From: Oscheius onirici
Lineage: Eukaryota; Nematoda; Chromadorea; Rhabditida; Rhabditidae
NCBI GenBank assembly: GCA_932521025.1
Contig: OW051470.1
Span: forward strand, 5,318,501-5,382,500
DNA length: 64,000 nucleotides
Reading direction: 5' to 3'
Position numbers and translations under genes: made by a program. The notes under the pieces were generated by a model. The model made no database searches. It was not told where the DNA came from and saw only the letters and a program-made list of their open reading frames with translations. Below are positions 35,212 to 46,848 of the stretch, piece by piece; the stretch's first letter is position 1; each line of letters opens with the position of its first letter.

Positions 35212-38200
35212 TTACGACAGTTTGAGTTTGCTCCATTTGACAAAGTGTTGAATCGTCTTTGTCGGAACATGTTGAGTCGTCGCCTTGATACAAATTCCTC
35301 GATCTTCGCTCAGCAGTACGAGATTACTGTAGATGGCCTCCGTTCTCGATGGCACGGAAACATTTGCGAAGGGAGTAATCGGATTGCGAGAGAGATAGTT
35401 CACACAGGACTGAAGAATTCTGTCGTCATTTACCTGAAGAAGAAGAATTAATTGGCAATGAAAAAGACATACTTTTCCACTTCCTGACATGTCAGATTCC
35501 TCCGTCATGATGCGAAACGCTATTTTGTTGCCTTGAGTGGTCAGAGTGTACATATTGAACTTCTTCTCTTTCACCTTCTCTTTGAACCAGCTCAGACACT
35601 TTTTCGCTTCGATCGAAATTTGTTGTGAGTGAGCATCCATGCCGGGCTTGCTCAGGCCTTGTAACTCGTCTAGCACTAAATTTTGCCCAATTTTATGAAA
35701 CTACTGGAGAACAAACCAATCGTAGGGATGAGTACCTCGAATTGTCCACAGTCCACTATTTTCTGGAATAGAACCAAATGATCGAGTAGAGCGTTAGTAT
35801 CCGGGACGACAAAGTGTGGTTTGACGACCAAAAGTACGCGGTTCTGTCTTTCTCGGGACAGAATTTCGTCTCGCGTAAGTTCCACCGATTCGGTGGACTA
35901 AAATTATGTGTCATCTAACAAAATGAGTTAACGAACAGGATCGCTGCTGGTTCTCAACGAAACAAATCCAGGAACTTCTTCGTCTTCGTCTTTGATGAAA
36001 TTTCCAGTAGATTCTTCTAGAACGAGGCATCTGACATTAATTTTAGCCAATTGTTCAGTTGCTTCGAGAATGGAACGCATTCTAGCGTGAGTAGAAACAT
36101 CAGCTGTGTTCTGAAAAATACTTGGGTACAAAAAGTAACTGAACTTACGTGGTCAGCAAGTTGAACAGAAAAAGAAGTTGGAACACTGCGGAAAATATTG
36201 AAGAATGACGAAATGTACAGTAGCTCCTGTTGAATGTATTCGTTTCCAGAAACAATGTTTCCAAGAAGTCCATCCGCTTCGACTTTCCGAAGAACATTGG
36301 CAAGATTGCATAGATTTGTCAACGTGTTAATGCTCACTAAACGTTTGAAAATGAAAAAAATACCAAAATGAACCAACATTCGGAAAATGACAGTGGCTGA
36401 ATAGCAGGCATAGTCTGGAGTATAGTCAGAGTCGGTGAACTCTTGATCCAATTGCAAATGACACTGATCGCCGGGAGAACGCGGGAAGACTGAAAATCAA
36501 AATCGTAAGATTTCTAAAAGAAAAAAAAATTACCTGTTTCAAAGGCGTAGAAATTCCAATAAACCAATTGTAAACTTCTTCTGAAGGCAGTTGCTTCAAT
36601 AGAACTCCGAAATAGGTGAATAGAGTTTCAATAGCGAGCTTTTGTTGGACAGTAAAAGTTCCTTCTTCTCCTGAAAAAAAGTTACAACTAGCAACAACTA
36701 GACAAACCTTTCATCGATGTGGAATGAACGGCATAAATGAAAATGAGTGAGAACTGAATAAGTTGATGACAGGAAATGGGGGCTTCAATGGAGAGCAGCT
36801 GATTCAGTTGAGCAAAAGCTCTTTCGGAAATACTCGGAAATGATTCCATCCCAATTTTTGAGATCAAAAGACCGGCAGTGTGAATAAGATAGCTGACTGC
36901 ACGTCGATGAAGTTGATTCGTGTTGACCTCTTGATCGTCGTCTTTGCTCTGTCTATTGTTTTCTGGAAGAATCCAGTGTTCTCTCTGATCGAAATTGATT
37001 TCCACAAGTTCTGTTTTGATGTGCCCTTGCTCCGAATTTAATAGGACTTCATATTTTTCCACCTAAATTGAAAAGAAATTAAGAGAAAGTGTAAAATTGC
37101 ACCTTCTTCCTCATAGCCGCAAGACGTCCATGCAAGCGATCTTTCGCAGCCTCGTAGGAATGACCAGCTCCGATGGCACGAATGCAGAAGAAGATTTCAT
37201 CCAGAACACGTTCCTGGAAAAATATTGGTTAAAATTAGGTCAAACATCCGAGAGAAGCGGTCATACCGTACCATCAAGCAACCGGGTTAGAAAATATGGA
37301 CAAAGGAGTTCCCGAAAAACGTGTTGTTGCTAACAATAGGAAAAGCATGAGTAAACAGTCAGAAAAAAGGGCTTTCTGGAGTAGAAAGTTAGCTGACAAA
37401 GTTTTAGTGAGAAACCATAGGGAGAGGTGAAAAGACCATGTTAGGTTACATAATAAGGACACCTGTCTCTGCTTGGAGAGGATCTCCAAAGGAGTGTGAC
37501 GAGCACGACGGGTGCTTGTGTACAGCATCTAGAAGGTACGGTATAACCGGGCATTGTAATGATATTTTCTAGAAAACAGACAGAAGATTCGTCCCATTTG
37601 GAGGCGAAGAGTTGAAGCAACATAGGAAAACAAGGCTCAGACAACTCACAGAAAAAAAGGCGACGACAGCTAGTTGATTATACGGATGTCCGGAGGATGG
37701 CCATAGTTGTGCAGCCTTCAGATACCATCTGCACACAAGATGTTATAGAAAAAAATGCAAAAAAAACGGACCCTCTAGCGGCAGAATAGTCTTCGTTTCC
37801 TTCGACGAGACTCTTGTATCTGAACAGATCTCCCAGACAGAGAAGATGACGAGAGATGGATTTTAGTGCAATCTATGGACGAAGTTTGTTGAATAGGCAA
37901 ATTAAATACCTTTTGAGAAGAGGCCTCGTAGGAAACGGGTTGTTCAGCATGAAGAAGCAGGGCAAAATCGTCGGATGGAAGGCCGTTTGGCCAATAGAGA
38001 GCCATTTCGAAGGAAACGTCGTAAGTCGTCTCGAGATGGCTGACAAGAAGAGTGTAGTAACTGATAGCCTCGTGGATGAATTGGAGAAGAAGGGAACGGA
38101 TGGTCTTTGCGTTGCCGTGAACGGAATTGCTACCGCGTTTCATTGAATCAATGATCTGAATCATAATTTTTAGCGACAGAAGAAGCCACAAACTTTATGA

Positions 38201-40990
38201 AAAGCTTGTTTCCAAAGATGTTGTTCGAGGTTTTTCGTGAAAGTGAATCCAACATCTTTCGTCAGAACATTAATATAAATTGTTCGAAGTTTTTCGCTCA
38301 ATTGGAGCAACTTTTCAGCTGCTTTCTGGTCCTTCTTCTCGGCCACCTGCAGCAGCAACACTCCGATTTCGATATTTAGCTGAAAAAAAAGTCAATCTTT
38401 TCACTTAGTGGCTTTGTTTAACCAAGAAACAGGGAATCTGATAGTACACGACGGCATACAAAAGCTCAGCAAACAGATAAATTGTTCCGATCGCGTAACC
38501 GCGACCAGGAAAAAAAATCGAACCTTTTCAATCTCAGGCCCTTCGGACTCCGCTATCAGGCTGTATAGCTTCTCTTCTTTGTTCGTTTTAGGAGCCATAT
38601 CCTCTTCTCGCGAGTAGCTAAAATTCAGAATAAAATCACCTGAAATAGTTTGAACAACAGAGGTAATGGCCGTAAACGGAAGTAGCGGATAAGAAGAAGA
38701 ATAACAAAACCACCCAAAGCATGAAAATAGCAGTTTTATTGTGCAGAAGAGTTAATAGACAGCAAACACGAATTGGGAAACTGTGACTAGATCAAACTGT
38801 GCACGAAGGTGAAGGAGAGAAAGATATGTGCGTCGGTGTTTCAATATAGCGGTAATTCAAATGACGGTTTATAAAACCGTAAAATCTACAGATCTGAATA
38901 GGAATACATAAATTGTTAGATCAAACTGAGAAATAATGGTTAGTATTGCAATGTACAAAGCCAGGAGAAATAAGCGACAGAAACTGGAGACAGGGAGAGA
39001 TTTTACCTGTCTCGATTGTTTTTTAAACTAGACGAGGTTCCGACGACGTCTGCTGCTCGTCTTGCAGCCGGTGGCTGGTAGACTCCTCTTCCCTCCATCG
39101 GATTCCGACCGCTTGTTGTTAGTCGACCGGCTAATCTAGTACTTGGTGTAGGAAGTACTCTTTCTATGTTGGGCTCGGTTCGAGGACGATGGCGGTACTG
39201 TTCTCGATCACGGGATGGTTTTCTGTAGTTGGACCGATATTCTTGAGATGACGAAGGACGAGAATCTGAAACTTATTACGTGAAATGAAATTCTGAAGCA
39301 TACCGGTCGGAGTCCTTTCGCCTGGAGCCAATTCGTCAATATTTTCCTCTTCTTCGACAATACTTCCGGTAACAGAAGACGATCCACTGTCTGCAAAATC
39401 AATTTTACGAACTAATTGTATAGAAACCTCGTCTCTGTCGCTGACCATTTCTCTTGTCTCTGTTATATTTTGGATGTGGAGGAGGACGCTCGTGTTCACG
39501 GGAGGTGTGTGCCCGCTCGCTTGGTCGAAATGGTACAGAGGGGCCATCTTCTATGTTTAGTCGCAATATTCCTCTGATTGGGCGACCTTTGTTCTCGGTA
39601 ATGGCTTTTTGTAATTCGATTCCATTTTTACACCCTTCCATCCTGAAAAAAAAAACTAAATTGTTAATTAAAATATGTTTTACTTTTTCTGGAGATTGTT
39701 TTGGTCCTCCTCTAGCGTTATTCTTTCTTGGACTTCTTTTTGCAGCTCAACCTGCTCCATTTCTTCGGTCCAATTGAAAGATCCCATGGATTCGAGAGAC
39801 TGACAGACGGCAAAGTAGTCGACAGAAGAGGCTGTTGAAAGAGGAGCATCGCCGGCTTGACTCTGGGTTTCCGGATAGGTATCTACATGTAGTTCTTGGG
39901 TTGGTTGAGGCCATTCACTCTGAGTGCTGTTAATCGAGTCATTTCGGCGCCGAGGTACGCGTCGTTGACCTCCTTCGGCTCGCATCGAAGATCGTTCATT
40001 ACCGAAGCCCTGAAAACTGGATTGTGCGAAGTCTAATTTATAGATTGCACGAAAGTCTTTGCGGCTGAGCGCGTTTTTCCTACTAAACGTGATATTTCAC
40101 AAAGTTGTAAAATATGTTTTTCAAATGATGAACGAAAAACCCACATTAGGCCGAATAAATCGTTGCTGTCCCGTCGGCAGAGTCTGTCTGAGTGGACGTT
40201 TTTTTTGTTCTGAAGAATCCAAATAGCCACCAGGGAGTCGCGAATTATACAAAGACTGCGTTGAGTTCTGAAATTCAATTAAATTTATCAAAAAAAAACT
40301 TTTTATACATAGGGCTTATTGTGTTGGCTGTAAGAGTCCGGCTCATGTCGTTGCGATGGACCACGTCGATTGTTTCGGTCATATCGATCATTTCGTGTGC
40401 TAGTCGAGACGAAAGACTGCTCACTATATTGGCTTGCGGTATCATCACGTTTTTCACGCCTAAAACGAAATAATATTTAACTGAAACACATAAAAAACAT
40501 ACGATTTTCCACCTCCACGGGTAAACGTTCGTACTCCTCCGCCTCGAGACCAGCTATTGTTTCGCTCGCTACAAATAGATGCAGCATCCGGTGTCGTACT
40601 ACCAGAATCATTGCGATCTAACAAAAAAGGTGAGAACAATTAGCAAGCTCGGTTAACAGAATAAAAAAAGTATAAATGTGGAAAACTCACAAGAATGCAT
40701 AGAGTCGGTGTCGTTGCTTCGTCTGTGATGCACTTCGTCAATTCGTCCCATGGACCGAGCACTTCCTAAAGGTGAAGCAGAAATTCGTGTTTTTCGATTT
40801 GGCGGTTCTGGTGGCTTTGATCCTGCTGTTGGCTCTCCGGACAAAGTCGAGTCAACTCCCTTTTTGAGCATTCCTGAAAGCACAAGAAAATTAGACAGAA
40901 ACTAAAAAAACCTGGTCGATATATTGGTGCAGCTTCTCGACGTGGCCTCCGTGTGCCATCTTTGGAAAAGCGATCCTCCTCTTGTGTCAT
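35212..40990 (-). CDS. smg-6: SMG6/EST1-like endonuclease of nonsense-mediated decay
   Basis: The N-terminal part (40.99-39.0 kb) is disordered, Arg/Ser-rich, and begins MTQEEDRFSKDGTRRPRREA followed by APIYRPGMLKKG, which resembles the exon-junction-complex-binding motif (IYxPG) of SMG6. A donor after NNRD (39005) joins in frame to YSREEDMAPKTNKEEKLYSL (38.62 kb), supporting one gene. Next come the EST1/14-3-3-like TPR domain (RYKSLVEGNEDYSAAREWYL, AAQLWPSSGHPYNQLA) and a helical middle region. The C-terminal PIN nuclease has VVPDTNALLDHLVLF, VLDELQGLS, a NDDRIL acidic site and LLSEDRGICIKA, ending KWSKLKLS. The PIN acidic residues are retained, as in active SMG6 rather than SMG5. The start lies 2 nt behind CTTTAG. 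A 386-nt intron separates the two halves. Alternative: two adjacent genes, less likely given the phase match. Confidence 0.88.
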
Positions 40991-41800
40991 ATCTAAAGTT
41001 TTTTTTATCATTTCAGTAAAAAAAGAACAAAGATAGTCTGTTAACAGTAGTCATTGGGACAAGCAATAGCAAATTATCCTCATATGTTTACCACATAAAT
41101 AAGAAGATTGAGAAAACAACGGCAAAAACAGTAAAATGTCTTCTGACAAACGGCCAGCCAGTCTCCCGCCCACAGTTCCTCCCGGCGGTGCACGTGATTT
41201 CACGTACTGCTGATCATAAGTTGGAAAAAGCAGATAAATGACGTTTTCGACTGAAAAATGTTTCTTTCGAACATTTTCTTTGTTGATTAATTTTGAAATA
41301 TACGAAAAGAACTTTCTGCAAACGAACAAGAGAGCGCAGTGTAAGCAAACAGTTTAAAGCCACTCGCCGTAAAAATCGTTTGAGACAGTCCGCTGAGAAT
41401 TGACCTGTCGAATTAGAGCTAGAACGATGCAAAGTTGCAAAAAAGGTTTTCTTGTTTTGTCACCAGTGGATTTGGCTTTGCCTCCCGCTAGCGCACTCTG
41501 TGAGCCTAAAATCGTGCACAGCGCGCCAGAAGCATTTTCAGGTTCCGGGACCTATTCCATCGGATTCAGCGTAAAAAGTTACTTACTTACCAGTCTTAGC
41601 AGAGCCTCAGTCTATTTTTCCCTTGCTACTCTGATCCAATAACGGTCTCCCTGCCTCTCTAAAGAAACTACCCAAGTCGCTAAAAACAAAGTTCGCGCTC
41701 TTCTTTTCTAGTCTCGACTTGTTAAAACTAATTGTGCGCACAAATCCTTCTGTCTTATAATTAGAGCTTCACATAGACAGACTTGAGAGCAATTTAAAGT

Positions 41801-43130
41801 GGACCAGCCGTCTACGACGGCTGTCGCCGCCCTGGCGCCTGCGGCGCTCAGAAGTACGAAGAATGTTGTCCACACATTAGATTTCTCGTTCGCACTCTAA
41901 GTTCAAAATCCTAAGAAAAGCTAACTTATCCTGACTTGTTCGTGGCCACGGACATCGCCACACACGTCCACCACAGACACCATTGCGCTTTAGTAGTAGA
42001 GAGATGGTTTTCTAAGACTTACCTAATCTTTGGCTACAAAATCATGGAAAGAACAGAAAAGATCCAGTGGAATATTCGAGAAATGCGACTTCGAAATCGG
42101 TGCTCTCGACCATGATGGGGGTATCATGGACCAGGCAAGACTGTCACAGTTCACAAAGGATACGGATCTATCCTGGGACATTTTTTCGAGCCAATCAATC
42201 TCGAGCTGTGGACAACTTTACAGCGAGTCCATGACCACTCCTCGGAACAAATCCAGAAAATCTGATGACTCAACTGAAGATCTGCAATGAAGAAACTCAA
42301 AATCTTCTGGCTAGAAACTACTTCACGTCAGGAGAACAGAATGGTCAAGTCCAAGCTGCCAAGAAGATCGTTAAGATGCGTGAAATTTCGGTCGGTGACG
42401 AGATCTACGTGAAGTCTACACAATCAAAGACGAAAATCGACCACTGTCGTCTCGACGGACCATACTTTGTCACACAAATAGACAGACCCACTGTGTTTTT
42501 ATGAAGGCGTGCGAGGATATCTTCGAAGGTACCGCATGGGCAACGTCAGATTGTTTAAAGCCAAGGAAAACGACGAGGATCAACAAGGAGATGGCGAGGA
42601 GCGTTCCGCTGAACTGGAAAACCCAGAAGAACCTGAAGCGCAATCAGGAGGTTCCGTTCGGCAGGAAAGCGCTGTCAAGTCTTCATCATCTGGAAGACCG
42701 ACAGGATATCAAGATCCGTCATTGGGACTCGGAAGATCAGAACGTCTTCAAGAAAAAACAAGACACTGACGTCATCAGAAACTACAACTCAACGTAAAGT
42801 AGCGGTACTAGCATGTAACATTTTTTTGTGAGAAATAAACTAACCCCTCTTTTGTTTGAGTAGAAATCTGAACGATCTAAAGCGCAATGGTGTCTGTCGT
42901 GGACTCTGTTTGGATGTTTGTTTGTCCGGGACCTCAAATGGTCGCGACAAGTCCGAAATTGTCAAGATAAGATAAAGTTTTGAACTTGGAGTGAGAATGA
43001 GAAATTAGGCGTTTTGTCAATAAATTTGTCGTTTTGAATGGGAATCTAGAACTTGGACAGAATTTATTTCGCACTTCTGACAATGAGCGCCGCAGGTGCC
43101 AGGTCGGCGACAACCGTCGTAGACGGCTTG
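41801..43130. mobile_element. Composite element with inverted GGACCAGCCGTCTACGACGG ends
   Basis: The left arm, about 41801-41993, begins GGACCAGCCGTCTACGACGG and ends ACCATTGCGCTTTAG. The right arm, about 42877-43130, begins CTAAAGCGCAATGGTG and ends CCGTCGTAGACGGCTTG. The first about 50 bp and the inner about 16 bp are inverted matches; the middle of each arm has diverged. Between them lies decayed coding sequence with integrase-like features. Single-arm copies occur at 20716-20817 and 43558-43662. Confidence 0.65.
42265..42769 (+). pseudogene. Retrotransposon integrase C-terminal remnant
   Basis: The frame at 42265-42504 reads ISVGDEIYVKSTQSKTKIDH, then LDGPYFVTQIDRPTVFL. This is the pattern of the GPY/F module at the end of Ty3/gypsy-type integrases (VGD-x-V/I-Y-V-K ... 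GPY-x-V). After a stop, a shifted frame (42509-42769) continues with RRYRMGNVRLFKAKENDEDQ, as expected for the tail, so the gene is frame-broken. Nothing upstream resembles the catalytic core or reverse transcriptase. Superfamily assignment is by motif only. Confidence 0.5.
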
Positions 43131-43180
43131 CTAGTTTATCACTATTCATAAATTCTATGAATTTTGTCAAAAAGGGAACA

Positions 43181-43810
43181 ATCTGGATTTGTGAAAAAAA
43201 TGGATTCATTGAAGAGTAAGGGATTTGACTTCGCCCGGTTTTTAAAACAATACTTTGAACTACGCAATTGAGCAAAAAGTCAAATCCTCGTCATTTTTCA
43301 TAGGATCACAGTTTTACCGTCTGTTCCACACAACCTGATTGTAGCATCGATGTCAAGTTCGACCCACATCCCAAAATGAACCTGAGAACAATATTTAGCA
43401 TTCAATATTACTGTATGTTACGTTCTAAAGGCTTGGAACTGTTATGGAAAAAACGACATGGAATGGTGAATGGGAGTTTCCATCGATAATCATGTTTTCT
43501 GGAACAGACGATAAAACTGTGATCCTATGAGAAAAGATGAGGATTTGACTTTTGTAAGGACCAGCAGCCTACGACAGCATCCTCCGTATTTTGGTGGCAG
43601 GCTATTAGTGATATTCTTTTGGTTGTTCTACCTTCTAACTAAATTCCACCATTGCACTTTAGTAAAGGAAGAGGTTGTTCACTCACTTTGTTCAGTTGCG
43701 TAGTTCTCACAAAAGTATTGTTCTCTTTTTGTCCGGTTGAATTCAGTAAAACACCGGGCGAAGACAAATCCCTTACTCTTCAAAGAATATACTTTTTCAC
43801 AAATCCAGAT
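43181..43810. repeat. Fold-back element interrupted by a GGACC-family insertion
   Basis: The left arm, about 43181-43330, begins ATCTGGATTTGTGAAAAA and includes AGTCAAATCCTCGTC and GATCACAGTTTTACCGTCTG. The right arm, about 43501-43810, is its inverted copy (GGAACAGACGATAAAACTGT ... TTTTTCACAAATCCAGAT). The right arm is interrupted at about 43555-43690 by a copy of the GGACCAGC family, which explains its greater length. Confidence 0.8.
43558..43662 (-). mobile_element. GGACC-family copy nested in fold-back element
   Basis: It begins GGACCAGCAGCCTACGACAG and ends ACCATTGCACTTTAG, a diverged single-arm copy of the 41801-43130 family. It splits the right arm of the fold-back element. Confidence 0.7.
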
Positions 43811-44002
43811 GCTACTCTGACTTAGCAATCAATGGTTACTTATATTTGAAAAAAAAGAAAAAGGGACCAGTGATAAGATTTGGTTGAAGTGAACAAGAGC
43901 CACATTATATACACACAAAGTGAAGAAGAAGGCAGTGAGAAGTACCCAGAGTGGAAGACCAATGAATTGGCAATACTGAAGTTGGTAGAGGCCGAAGATG
44001 GA

Positions 44003-46848
44003 CTAGTAGTTCTTGTTCCGAGAGTCGCGGCGTTTCTTGGCTCGTCTGAAAACAGTCAATAAGGAATCTCTTCCCCCATTTCTCGGATCGTAACCCCTCT
44101 GACCAGGAACGGGTGGAGGGTTTACGACCGAGCCGGACCATTGTGGGAAGGGGTCTGTGGCGGCACTTTGGAGGACGAGCCGACCATTGTTTGAGACGAA
44201 AAGCGCGAACGGAGCCGTAAATCATATCTTGAGATTGGTGGACTGCTGGCCATTTGAAAACAGGGTTTATTCTTTGGACTCTCATACTAACTAACAAACA
44301 ATACCGTAACCCAAGAGACGCAACTCTCAACTCCCTCGGGAGACAAATTATCTAGCTATAAAACGACCAATTAGACGCGTGTAGGCCAGCTCCATTTGGG
44401 AGTCTTTTACGAGCTCGAGATGCTTCAAGGCCACTCACCTGTTCTGGAACCAAATCTTGACCTGTCTCTCCGTCAAATTCAGTCGAGCCGACAACTCGGC
44501 TTTCCGATCGGCGGAAATGAACTCTTGGGATTGATACTCCTGCAAAGAATATCAAGTTTTCGTGTAATTCAAATGTTTCTAACCAGTTCGAGTTCCGTCC
44601 TCTGGGCATCGGTGTAGACGACTCTATATGTGTCCGAGGTTCGAACGCGAACATCTGCAAAAAAAGATTACTGTACTTTGATGGCACATAAATTCTCAGT
44701 CGTTTTCCCCCAAACAGTTTGGCCTGTTTTCAGTCTTACAGCTACTGATATTTCTTCGTTATCAGTTCTTCTTCAAAGGATCTGCCGCCGACAGTGCTAC
44801 CGGGCTCTGACGCCGCGGCGAAGCTTTCATCTCAAGCCGAACTGACAGTACCCAAAGGTCCTGTTTTTTCCCTGAAGAAGTATTCCCAAAACTACCCAGA
44901 AAAGGGCCCTACCCAGTAGCTACCCTCTGTTGTCGACTTATCACCCTTACGTGGCTGCTTATCGCGCCTCTCCGTTTAGACGGCAGCCGTCGGCCAACAA
45001 TTTTAGAGCGCGTTAAGCGTCAAGATAATCCGTCCAATGGCACTTTTATAGTGACCCTTTTGGTAAAGATTATGGTGAAAACTTACTGTTGGTTCCAGGA
45101 CCGGTTCGGTGTTTCGTCGGAGGAATACCATTCTTCGAAGGGTTCGCTCCCTTCACAGCGGCTTTCCAACTCGCCGTAATTGCCTAAAGTTTATGTTTGA
45201 AATGAATGAAATGTAAAACATACTTGTGTCGATGCAAAGTCATTGTACGGAATCATTCCATTATAGTAGGCGGCCGGAGCCATTGGGTTCCCTCTCAACA
45301 TGTTGTAGTCCAAAGGCTTGTAGTCGATCTGAGGCTGAGCGACGGAGGTGGACGGAGTGGTCGAGGGACAGGGATCCGTCGGGTAGGGCTGAAAATGCAT
45401 TTCTCGCCTGTCCTGATATGACAGTACTAATTGTAAGGATTTCACATCCTCAGTCGTATCCTAAAGAACTACAGACAGATTTGATACTGTAACTTTTCAA
45501 ATACATGCCTACCTCCTGTGGGATGTGTGGAATGTGGAAGGGATTCATCGGATAGATGGGGTCGATCCAGTTCTTTGCCTCCTGGTAGTCCGGCCATCTC
45601 TGAGCAGTTGTCGGATAAACCTGCTGTTGGAGATTGTCGAAGGTCGTCGAGAACATGGGATTCCTGTCTCTGAAGTAGGTCTGTTTGAGAAGGGAGGAGA
45701 GTTGATAAGGTCAAGACAGACAAACAGACTGTTGGAGGAAACTGATCAAGTTGGCTCCCGCCAGCGCTCAATTCTCACAGATTGAGATACTTATTATGGG
45801 AAAGAGTCGCTCTTGAAACAATAGACTTACTCTTTTAGCAGCTCAATGAAAGTCATAATATTGTTAGGCCTACACCTTAGGTTTCCGTTTTGATCGATCG
45901 ACTAATCATTTTCATTTTTCACATTTTGTCTTATTTTATTCGTTTGCTTCGCGTGGAAAAGTGTACATGCCCTGGAGACAAATGGAAAAGCGCTAAAAAA
46001 AATGCGTCGCTTTGAAATTATCATTCATAGTCTAAGGACACCAGTCTTCCTCAGACGGTGTCATCGGTCGTCTGCTCCTGGATTTTTCTATCAATGCGCC
46101 AACATGGATAAAGAGTGAGTCAAAAACAATTTCTGAACTTATATTAGACCATTTCGCACCCATGTACTTTGCAGTAGCTCAAAGAAAAACATGATTGGTA
46201 TTTCTATGTGGTATGTTCATATGATATACGATTTTCGAAATAAATGCAGTTCCTTTTAGACACTCATCTTATTAGCAGATGGGACAACAGGAAAGAGATA
46301 CCAGGAATTGTAGGACAGTTTCAGTTACTGCAGGACTGAGGAACAAGGTAAGTTTGAGTATTCGGGTAGGATAGATGGATTATGAGCACTGATTCTAAAC
46401 CCTCCCTCTTCGATGACCCTCGCTGTCGAAGAGATAATAAATGGTGACAAGGAACAGACCCAATCAGTCGTAAAGACCGTATTACAACCGGAAGATGTTG
46501 CCAAAACATGACCTAAGAAGTAGCAACATTTTTATGGAAGGTGCTGGAATCAGAAAGGCTGGCTGGTCTCTTATCGTCAGAGAGGCCTCAAGGAACAGCC
46601 GGGTCGAGGGCGCTGCACGGCTCCGCCCCCGCACCTACAGTACCCTTTTCGGACAGGAAATGAATAGAAATTATGTTGACTGAGTCAACATGGGTTATGG
46701 TTGGTAAAGAGAAAGAAGCAACTGACCCGAATGGATAGGCAAATGGGAAGAGCGGATAGTTGCCCATGAAAGATGAATCTGGTGCAGAAGGCATCACTGC
46801 GCTCATCGGTTTCGACTCGATTGAAGGAGGAGTAAAGTCCTTGGTCAT
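44003..46848 (-). CDS. pal-1: Caudal/CDX-type homeobox transcription factor (PAL-1-like)
   Basis: The homeodomain spans three exons: [20 protein letters not shown], then [16 protein letters not shown] with [15 protein letters not shown], then [13 protein letters not shown] and stop. RVVYTDxQRxELE and [26 protein letters not shown] are hallmarks of caudal. N-terminal exons are Pro/Tyr/Ser-rich ([40 protein letters not shown]). The first exon begins [15 protein letters not shown], 4 nt behind an AATTTAG acceptor. Its donor (about 46.73 kb) does not phase simply with the exon at about 45.70 kb, so a small exon may be missing from this model. The product should pattern posterior tissues. It is followed upstream by 2.6 kb without genes. 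Confidence 0.9.

Noticed and set aside
38600-39010. Boundary between two separate genes in place of one SMG6 gene
   Set aside because: The donor after NNRD and the acceptor before YSREED are in phase, and the N-terminal IYRPG motif fits SMG6, so one gene is preferred.
42030-42290. 86-codon plus-strand frame as a host gene
   Set aside because: It lies inside the composite transposon, has no domain, and is followed by the integrase relic.
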